Shown in pieces: positions 7,715 to 12,911 of a stretch of 19,463 nucleotides of DNA. How positions within the stretch are numbered: the stretch's first letter is position 1; each line of letters begins with the position of its first letter. This DNA is from Gammaproteobacteria bacterium (GTDB lineage Bacteria > Pseudomonadota > Gammaproteobacteria > Pseudomonadales > Pseudohongiellaceae), in the NCBI GenBank assembly GCA_003556835.1, contig PWQG01000177.1, forward strand, positions 1 to 19,463. Reading direction: 5' to 3'. Below the pieces are notes generated by a model that searched no databases, was not told the DNA's origin, and was given only the letters and a program-made list of their open reading frames with translations. The position numbers were made by a program, and so were the translations under genes.

Positions 7715-8594
7715 CGTCCGGATTCATACACAAGGCCAGCCAGCTGTCGATGCCGGCGCTGCGGTATTTCTGTTTGTGCAGGATGAAATGGAAGCGCCGC
7801 CGCCAGTCGCGGTGTGGCGCGAACAATGGTAGCAGACTGCCGCGCCGGAATGCGTCTTCCAGTGTGATGCGCGAGAGACAGCCAATGCCCAGCCCGGCTT
7901 CGACAGCCCGTTTTATGGCTTCCGTGTGCTGCAGCTCCAGGCGCAGGCGCAGGTCCGGGAGCAGGCCGTGCATGGCGTGCTCAAAACCCTGTCGGGTGCC
8001 GGAGCCGGCCTCACGCACGATCCAGTCGGCCCGTCGCAGGTCTTCATCGTTCAGTTCCGGCCGTCCGGCCAGCGGGTGATCGGGCGCGCAGAACAGGCTC
8101 AGTTCATCGTCCCGCCAGGGCATCACATTGATGGATTCATCGTGCAATTCGCCTTCGATCAGGCCGATATCAAGTTCGAAATTGCGCACCTTCTCGGTGA
8201 TTGTGGCGGTATTTTCCACAGTCAGCCGGACCCGGGAGCCGGGGTGCTGGTGCATGAATTCGGCCATGATGGGCACCGCCAGATAGTTGCCAATGGTCAA
8301 TGTGGCGCCGACGCGGAGCTCGCCAATGCTGTTGTGCCGGGCCAGGGCCTGCTCGAACTCGCGCGCCTGGTCCAGAAGGGCTTCGGCGCGGGGTCGCAGG
8401 CTTTTGCCAAAATCATTGAGTTGCAGGCGTTTGCCCGCCCGGTCGAACAGCTGCACCTCGAAGCGTTGTTCGAGTTCCTTAAGGGCTGCGCTGGCAGCGG
8501 ATTGGGACATGGACAGGCTTTCGGCGGCCATCGTGACATTCTCGTGCCATGCGGTGGCCAGGAATACCTCCACTTGCCGCAGGGTGTAGTGCAT
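7704..8594 (-). CDS. finR: LysR-family regulator, FinR/YeiE type
   Basis: This 296-residue LysR-type regulator has an N-terminal winged helix-turn-helix (residues 5-62, including AAESLSMSQSAASAALKELE and LFDRAGKRL) and a C-terminal ligand domain (about 90-290). The segments IGNYL, DIGLIEG, WIVREAGSGTR and EAIKRAVEAGLGIGCLSR are close to E. coli YeiE and Pseudomonas FinR. FinR controls the divergent fpr gene in Pseudomonas, and both FinR and YeiE have been linked to sulfite sensing. The same divergent arrangement with fpr is seen here, which supports the call. The ATG at 8594 has GAGGAG six bases upstream. Its end overlaps the exporter gene by 11 bp. It probably represses or activates itself and fpr from the 8595-8768 spacer. 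The ligand is inferred from relatives only. Confidence 0.88.
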   Translation of the reverse strand: MHYTLRQVEVFLATAWHENVTMAAESLSMSQSAASAALKELEQRFEVQLFDRAGKRLQLNDFGKSLRPRAEALLDQAREFEQALARHNSIGELRVGATLTIGNYLAVPIMAEFMHQHPGSRVRLTVENTATITEKVRNFELDIGLIEGELHDESINVMPWRDDELSLFCAPDHPLAGRPELNDEDLRRADWIVREAGSGTRQGFEHAMHGLLPDLRLRLELQHTEAIKRAVEAGLGIGCLSRITLEDAFRRGSLLPLFAPHRDWRRRFHFILHKQKYRSAGIDSWLALCMNPDDGN

Positions 8595-8648
8595 CTTGCG
8601 CTCCTCTAGTGGGTCATGCGGGTCGGTTGACGCCTTAGAGATTCAAGC

Positions 8649-8664
8649 GATAACCCATATTATC
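8649..8664. promoter_or_regulatory. Candidate FinR operator (inverted repeat GATAA-N6-TTATC)
   Basis: A perfect 5-bp inverted repeat with a 6-bp centre lies between the divergent finR-type and fpr genes, 11 bases upstream of the predicted fpr -35 box. LysR regulators typically bind AT-rich interrupted palindromes in such places. The half-sites do not fit the strict T-N11-A rule, so this is a candidate only. Confidence 0.4.
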
Positions 8665-8674
8665 TTTATTCATT

Positions 8675-8703
8675 TTGCAGGTATAGGACGCTTGACGTAA
8701 AAT
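8675..8703 (+). promoter_or_regulatory. Candidate sigma-70 promoter of fpr
   Basis: TTGCAG (8675-8680) and TAAAAT (8698-8703) are separated by 17 bp. The -10 matches five of six consensus bases and the -35 three of six, a weak -35 that fits an activator-dependent promoter. The transcript would start near 8710, about 59 bases before the fpr ATG. Confidence 0.5.
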
Positions 8704-8768
8704 GCCGCCCTGATTCGGGGATCTGCAGTCCCATCAGTCACACAATACAGAAGGCGGTGAAAGCACAA

Positions 8769-9542
8769 ATGGCGAAGGTATCCAGACAGAGTGTCACCAG
8801 TGTACACCACTGGAATGAATCACTTTTCAGTTTTACAACCACCCGGGATCGCAGTCTGCGCTTCGAGAACGGCCATTTTGTCATGGTGGGCATGGAGGTC
8901 GAGGGCAAGCCGTTGATGCGTGCCTACAGTATCGCCAGTGCCAATTACGAAGAAGAGCTGGAGTTCTTCAGCATCAAGGTGCCTGACGGACCGCTCACCT
9001 CGCGTCTGCAGAACATCGAAGTCGGTGACGAGTTGCTGGTCAGCAGCAAACCCACCGGCACACTGGTGGCCGATCACCTGCTGCCGGCCCGACACCTGTA
9101 CCTGGTCGGTACCGGGACCGGGCTGGCGCCGTTCATGAGCATCATCCGTGATCCGGATATCTATGAGCGTTATGAGAAAGTGGTATTGATTCACGGTGTA
9201 CGCCGGGTCAGTGACCTGGCCTATCAGGAATATATCGAAAAGGAGTTACCGCAACATGAATTCTTCGGTGAGGAGATCCGGGAAAAGCTGATCTACTACC
9301 CCACGGTGACGCGCGAGGAGTTCCGCAATACGGGGCGGGTGACCGACCTGATGCGAAGTGGCAAACTTTTCGATGATATCGGTCTGCCACATCCGACGCT
9401 GGAAGACGACCGTTTCATGCTCTGTGGCAGCCCGTCCATGTTGAAGGACCTGAGTAGCATCCTCGACGATTGGGGGTTGAAGGAATCACGGCATGGTATC
9501 CAGGCCCATTACGTGATCGAGCGCGCCTTCGTCGAGAGTTGA
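8769..9542 (+). CDS. fpr: Ferredoxin/flavodoxin-NADP reductase
   Basis: This 257-residue flavoenzyme moves electrons between NADPH and ferredoxin or flavodoxin in the cytoplasm. It supports iron-sulfur repair, sulfite reduction and oxidative-stress defence. RAYSIAS at 51-57 is the FAD-binding motif. GTGTGLAPF at 114-122 is the NADP-binding loop. LCGSPSM near 220 and the C-terminal end AHYVIERAFVES fit the bacterial subclass of Azotobacter and Pseudomonas, where the residues after the tyrosine shape the FAD pocket. I use the ATG at 8769, with GGTGA 8 bases upstream, over an in-frame GTG at 8757. The result has the family's usual length. It is divergent from the FinR-type regulator and is followed by the strong hairpin at 9595-9631. 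Confidence 0.93.
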   Translation: MAKVSRQSVTSVHHWNESLFSFTTTRDRSLRFENGHFVMVGMEVEGKPLMRAYSIASANYEEELEFFSIKVPDGPLTSRLQNIEVGDELLVSSKPTGTLVADHLLPARHLYLVGTGTGLAPFMSIIRDPDIYERYEKVVLIHGVRRVSDLAYQEYIEKELPQHEFFGEEIREKLIYYPTVTREEFRNTGRVTDLMRSGKLFDDIGLPHPTLEDDRFMLCGSPSMLKDLSSILDDWGLKESRHGIQAHYVIERAFVES

Positions 9543-9548
9543 TGACGG

Positions 9549-9565
9549 CTCCCGGGGTCCGGGAG
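9549..9565 (+). terminator. Short GC hairpin downstream of fpr
   Basis: CTCCCGG and CCGGGAG form a perfect 7-bp stem with a GGT loop, 7 bases after the fpr stop codon. A run of seven T follows only at 9578-9584, 12 bases past the stem, which is too far for a classic terminator. It may instead stabilise the mRNA end or act as a weak first terminator. Confidence 0.35.
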
Positions 9566-9594
9566 ACAGCGGATGTGTTTTTTTGAGTCGACAG

Positions 9595-9631
9595 AAAAAA
9601 GGCCTGTGAACATTGTTCACAGGCCTTTTTT
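9595..9631. terminator. Bidirectional rho-independent terminator
   Basis: Six A, an 11-bp GC-rich arm (GGCCTGTGAAC), an ATT loop, the exact complementary arm and six T make a perfect stem of 17 bp counting the A/T pairs. The hairpin ends in a T run on each strand, so it can stop both fpr on the plus strand and the redoxin-like gene on the minus strand. Confidence 0.95.
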
Positions 9632-9657
9632 ATACGCCGGTTTGACGGGGTGGGTGA

Positions 9658-10254
9658 TCAGCTCAGGAAGTAGCCGACCAGGCAGCCTTTGGCATCAGGG
9701 ATGTCGCGCATGTTCACCGTGCCACCCGCCATGACTGTCTCCAGCGCATCGCGCAGGTAGTGATTACTGGCGCTCGAGCGCTGTGTTTCGTATCCCAGGG
9801 CATCATTGATCGGGCCGCGGAAATGGATCTCGCGGGTGCGCGGATCGACGATGAACACCTCGGCGGTTCGCTCCACGCCCATGGAACGTGCCACGGATTG
9901 ATCGGCATCCTTCAGGATCGGGACCTCGACGCTGAACTCTTCAGCTTCCTTCTTGATGCGGTCCATGTCGTCCTGCACAAAGGAGTTGAGCATCAAGAAG
10001 TCGATGTTCCTGTCAGCGTAGTCCGACCGGATTTCCTGGAAAGACGACACGGAAAGGCGCGCAATCGGGCAGCCGGAGCCGTGGATGTACATCACCACGT
10101 AATCATTGTCCACATAATCATCCAGGGAAACCATTCCGCCCAGGTGACTTTCAAGCTCGAATTCCTTGACCTGTTTCAGGTACTCCGCCTGGCTGGCAAA
10201 AGGGAATACGGCCAGAGCGGCAAAAACCACATACTTCAGGAATCTGTTCATCAT
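9658..10254 (-). CDS. Secreted redoxin-like protein (AhpC/TSA-type thioredoxin fold)
   Basis: This 198-residue protein starts with a signal peptide (MMNRFLKYVVFAALAVFPFASQA, cleavage probably after A23), so it should act in the periplasm. The mature part resembles the peroxiredoxin/thioredoxin fold: VVMYIHGSGCPIARLSV with C62, then VPILKDADQSVARSMGV and AEVFIVDP, the strand-turn pattern around the conserved proline of this fold. Only one cysteine is in the active-site region (CPIA, not CxxC). A second, C191, is 8 residues from the C-terminus (KGCLVGYFLS) and could be the resolving cysteine. I start at the ATG at 10254 because GGGAGGAG precedes it at 10258-10265; the longer frame upstream is unlikely. 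It lies downstream of the AbgT gene on the same strand and ends at the shared terminator. The substrate is unknown. Confidence 0.82.
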   Translation of the reverse strand: MMNRFLKYVVFAALAVFPFASQAEYLKQVKEFELESHLGGMVSLDDYVDNDYVVMYIHGSGCPIARLSVSSFQEIRSDYADRNIDFLMLNSFVQDDMDRIKKEAEEFSVEVPILKDADQSVARSMGVERTAEVFIVDPRTREIHFRGPINDALGYETQRSSASNHYLRDALETVMAGGTVNMRDIPDAKGCLVGYFLS

Positions 10255-10267
10255 TTTCTCCTCCCAT

Positions 10268-10282
10268 GCTTTCGATGAAAGC
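10268..10282 (-). promoter_or_regulatory. Hairpin in the leader of the redoxin-like gene
   Basis: GCTTTC and GAAAGC form a perfect 6-bp stem with a 3-base loop. In the mRNA it sits two bases upstream of the Shine-Dalgarno site of the redoxin-like gene. It could protect the 5' end or modulate ribosome access. No riboswitch class is recognised. Confidence 0.35.
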
Positions 10283-10396
10283 GTTGGACCTACGGGTATC
10301 GTGTAACCGTCGATCTCTAGCATACCCCTAATCAAAGCAAGTTTGTTGAGGCAGATCAAGGGACAGATTGTGACTAATTGTGGCCCTCTGCCTGCC

Positions 10397-11965
10397 TCAA
10401 GGCAATTGATATTCAAAGCCCGCATCCGGGCCCAGGGGGATTCCGAGTAGTACCCAGGCGACGGTCATGGCCAGGCCCGTGATCAGCATCCAGATCGAAT
10501 AGGGGATCATGGTGGCGGCCAGGCTGCCCAATCCGAAGCTGCGCTGCCAACGATGGCAGAATGCCAGAATCAACGGGAAATACGGCATCAGCGGCGTGAT
10601 GATATTGGTCGCGCTGTCACCCACTCGATAAGCCGCCGTGGTCATTTCCGGGCTCACGCCCAGCAGCATGAACATCGGCACAATCACCGGCGCCAGCAAG
10701 CCCCATTTGGCGCTGGCCGAGCCGACAAACAGGTTGATGCCGGCGGTGAACAGGATGATCACACACATCAGCAGCGCCATGGGCAGTTCTGCTGCTTCAA
10801 TTACCGCGGCTCCGTTCACGGCCAGGATCAGGCCCAGGTTGGACCAGTTGAACATCGCGACAAAATGGGCGGCCGCAAAAGCCAGGATCAGGTAGTAGGA
10901 AAGATCGGCCATGGCCTCCGACATCATGCGTACGACATCACGATGATTCTTGATGCTGCCGCTGGCCGCGCCATAGGCCCATCCGGTGGCCAGGAACAGG
11001 ACGAAGAAGGCGGCGATCAGCGACTGGTAAAACGGCTGCATGGGTACGGTGCCACCCTCATCGAACAGCGGGCGTCCGGGCGCAAAACACAGGGTCAGCC
11101 AGATTCCGATCACCACAAGGGCCGCCAGTCCCGCACTCTTGAGGCCTTTCTTCTCGGCAGCACTGAGTGGTTCGTCATTGTTCTTGACCACGCCGGCCGT
11201 GGCGCTGGTGTCAGGAGTGCCCATGGTGCCCAGGCGCGGCTCGATGATGCGGTCGGTCACATACCAGATCACCGGCAGGTAAATCACGGTCATGGCAGCA
11301 ATGAAATACCAGTTGCCGACGATGGGGATGACAATGCCGCTTTCTATGGAATCGGCCGCGGCCTGCGTGAAGCCGAACAGCAGTGCGTCCAGCTGGCCGG
11401 GTACCAGGTTTGCGGAAAAACCGCCCGACACGCCGGCAAAGCCGGTGGCAATACCGGCAATGGGATGGCGCCCGGCGGCGGCAAAGACCACCCCGGCCAG
11501 TGGGATCAATACCACATAGGCTGCATCAGCTGCCATATTACTGAGCATGGCGATCAGTGCCACGGCCGGTGTCAGCAGTGTGGCCGGCGCCCGTTTGACC
11601 GCGCTGCTCATGGCTGCCGCGAACAGACCCGAACGCTCTGCCACACCGGCACCGATCATCACCACCAGGACCATGCCCAGGGGCGGAAAGTGGGTGAATG
11701 TGGCCGGCATCTCGATCAGCAGGCGGCGGATGTTCTCGGCCGAAAGCAGGCTGTCCGCGCGAATCATCAGTGGACTGCCGTCTTCAGCCGACTGTGTGGG
11801 ATGCACTGCGGAGACGCCGAACAGGGAGGCAATCACGCTGATTACAACGATGAAGCCGATCAGCCAGAGAAAGATGAAGACCGGGTCGGGGAGCCGGTTG
11901 CCCGAACGTTCAATCCAGTCCAGTACGCCCTGGCTGCCTGCCCTGTTGTTGTCTGATGCTGCCAT
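10397..11965 (-). CDS. AbgT-family transporter
   Basis: This 522-residue multi-span membrane protein has hallmark segments of the AbgT family: SGNRLPDPVFIFLWL near residue 21, GVAERSGLFAAAM at about 107-119, AMLSNMAADAAYVVLIPLAG at about 139-158, SANLVPGQLDALLFG at 184-198, and a C-terminal GDSATNIITPLMPYFPL stretch. Members import p-aminobenzoyl-glutamate (E. coli AbgT) or export antifolate sulfonamides (Neisseria MtrF type) across the inner membrane. Sequence alone does not decide between these roles. I start at the ATG at 11965, with GGGAG seven bases upstream, because the longer frame to 12097 adds 44 residues that do not look conserved. No abgA or abgB hydrolase gene is beside it. It is divergent from the XRE regulator, whose operators lie about 160 bp upstream. 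Confidence 0.93.
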   Translation of the reverse strand: MAASDNNRAGSQGVLDWIERSGNRLPDPVFIFLWLIGFIVVISVIASLFGVSAVHPTQSAEDGSPLMIRADSLLSAENIRRLLIEMPATFTHFPPLGMVLVVMIGAGVAERSGLFAAAMSSAVKRAPATLLTPAVALIAMLSNMAADAAYVVLIPLAGVVFAAAGRHPIAGIATGFAGVSGGFSANLVPGQLDALLFGFTQAAADSIESGIVIPIVGNWYFIAAMTVIYLPVIWYVTDRIIEPRLGTMGTPDTSATAGVVKNNDEPLSAAEKKGLKSAGLAALVVIGIWLTLCFAPGRPLFDEGGTVPMQPFYQSLIAAFFVLFLATGWAYGAASGSIKNHRDVVRMMSEAMADLSYYLILAFAAAHFVAMFNWSNLGLILAVNGAAVIEAAELPMALLMCVIILFTAGINLFVGSASAKWGLLAPVIVPMFMLLGVSPEMTTAAYRVGDSATNIITPLMPYFPLILAFCHRWQRSFGLGSLAATMIPYSIWMLITGLAMTVAWVLLGIPLGPDAGFEYQLP

Positions 11966-12121
11966 CCTCTGCTCCCGGCTGTCTGTTGTCAGTCGGGAAG
12001 CATAATGCACCGGACCGCCGTGGGCAAACAAACCGGCGGCGCGGGCCCCCGAATGACGGAGACCCGCGCACTGTTGCCGGACAACCAGCGCTTCCACTCG
12101 GGTTGTTCGATCGTGTGGAGG

Positions 12122-12139
12122 TGAACCGCATGTGGTTCA
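12122..12139. promoter_or_regulatory. Operator box 1 (18-bp inverted repeat)
   Basis: TGAACCGCATGTGGTTCA has 6-bp arms (TGAACC/GGTTCA) and a 6-bp centre. It matches box 2 at 15 of 18 positions at a spacing of exactly 30 bp, about three helical turns, so both are on nearly the same DNA face. It overlaps the Shine-Dalgarno site and GTG codon of the XRE gene. Likely binding site of the XRE protein itself. Confidence 0.65.
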
Positions 12140-12530
12140 TGATTGGAAGTATAAACCACATATGGTTTATTTGCGCAGCAGGTTGGCAGTTTTCATTCGG
12201 CAGAAGCGGGCCGGCATGTCGCAGCGGGCGTTTGCCAGCCGCTACGGCTTGGCCCAGTCAACTGTCATGCGTATCGAGAATGAGGACCAGAATGTCACCC
12301 TCAATACCCTGGAGCAGCTGTGTCGGGTGTTCCGCGTGGATGTGGCGGAACTGTTTCCGCGTGCTTCGCGCCCGGGTGAGACGCGGCGCTATGGCAAGCC
12401 GGCCATTGAGCCGGCGCGGTTGCATGAGAAGCGGCCGGAAGGTTCTCCGGTGACTCCCGCCTCCAAAGCCGTCACCAGGCCGCGGCATGGTAAGGGAGGC
12501 GCTGGATCGGGAGGTTCAGAGGTTCCTTAG
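12132..12530 (+). CDS. XRE-type helix-turn-helix regulator
   Basis: This small protein (132 residues from the GTG at 12132, 122 from the ATG at 12162) has a Cro/C1-type DNA-binding domain: LRSRLAVFIRQKRAGMSQRA, then FASRYGLAQSTVMRIENEDQ and VTLNTLEQLCRVFRVDVAELF. The last 57 residues are rich in R, P, G and S, probably disordered, and resemble nothing I know. The start is uncertain. The GTG at 12132 has a very strong GGAGGTGA seven bases before it. The ATG at 12162 has only GGAAG at 12 bases, but a TATAAA at 12150-12155 would place a transcript start right on that ATG, giving a leaderless message. Either start keeps the whole helix-turn-helix. Two 18-bp inverted repeats overlap the region, so autoregulation and control of the divergent AbgT gene are likely. 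The stop overlaps the convergent small membrane protein gene by 4 bp. Confidence 0.85.
   Translation: MVHDWKYKPHMVYLRSRLAVFIRQKRAGMSQRAFASRYGLAQSTVMRIENEDQNVTLNTLEQLCRVFRVDVAELFPRASRPGETRRYGKPAIEPARLHEKRPEGSPVTPASKAVTRPRHGKGGAGSGGSEVP
12148..12155. promoter_or_regulatory. Overlapping -10-like sites between the two operator boxes
   Basis: TATAAA (12150-12155) on the plus strand and TATACT (rc of 12148-12153) on the minus strand each match five of six -10 bases and lie between and partly inside the operator boxes. They could drive the XRE gene and the AbgT gene. No good -35 was seen, so confidence is low. Confidence 0.35.
12152..12169. promoter_or_regulatory. Operator box 2 (18-bp inverted repeat)
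   Basis: TAAACCACATATGGTTTA has 7-bp arms (TAAACCA/TGGTTTA) around CATA. Together with box 1 the shared pattern is TRAACCRCATRTGGTTYA. It covers the ATG at 12162 and overlaps the -10-like TATAAA, so a protein bound here would block transcription of the XRE gene. Confidence 0.65.
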
Positions 12531-12847
12531 ATGAAGCTCAATGTGGCCAGTGCATTGGTCAGGTTCAGGGTGAGGAACAACATGGCGATCCGAGCCAGTG
12601 CCTTGCCCGGGTCTTCTCCCTTGTAGGCGCGTTGTATGCCGGCCAGCAGGATGAAGGTCCAGGCCACGGTCGCCGCAAGCATCATCAGGTAGGGTGTCCA
12701 TGCGGCAGCGGCGACGGCCATGCTGCCAAAGGTGAAAAACAGGGCCGCCACAAGGATGTAGAGGGTCCAGTAGGTCAGGGCAAGACCGTAGCGGCCGCCG
12801 AGTATCTGTTGCAGTCGGCTCTGGTTTTCGATGTTGCTGTGGTTCAT
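12527..12847 (-). CDS. Small three-helix membrane protein, function unknown
   Basis: This is a 106-residue protein with a short polar N-terminus and three predicted membrane helices (about 24-46, 50-71 and 84-104), the second and third joined by a charged loop (QRAYKGEDPGKALAR). I do not recognise the family. The membrane pattern, with hydrophobic runs of correct length and a basic loop, supports a real gene. The start at 12847 has only a weak GGAAT site. It lies 64 bp downstream of the hybrid histidine kinase on the same strand and may be co-transcribed with it. Its end overlaps the convergent XRE gene by 4 bp. Confidence 0.65.
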   Translation of the reverse strand: MNHSNIENQSRLQQILGGRYGLALTYWTLYILVAALFFTFGSMAVAAAAWTPYLMMLAATVAWTFILLAGIQRAYKGEDPGKALARIAMLFLTLNLTNALATLSFI

Positions 12848-12911
12848 TGTGCAATTCCGATCAGAGAGTACGGTCGGGCATTCTACGACAATCCGCCGTG
12901 CATGGCAGCCA

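Noticed and set aside
10300..10396. Possible promoter of the redoxin-like gene
   Set aside because: A TATGCT on the minus strand has no -35 at a suitable distance, so I did not list it.
10553..11956. A 467-codon open frame on the plus strand opposite the AbgT gene
   Set aside because: It is an antisense shadow: rich in G, H, Q and D with no domain pattern, and the minus-strand frame has clear membrane helices and family motifs.
11956..12453. A 165-codon plus-strand frame overlapping the XRE gene
   Set aside because: Most of it is out of frame with the helix-turn-helix gene and low in complexity. Only its internal ATG at 12130 is of interest, and that is reported as a start-site question.
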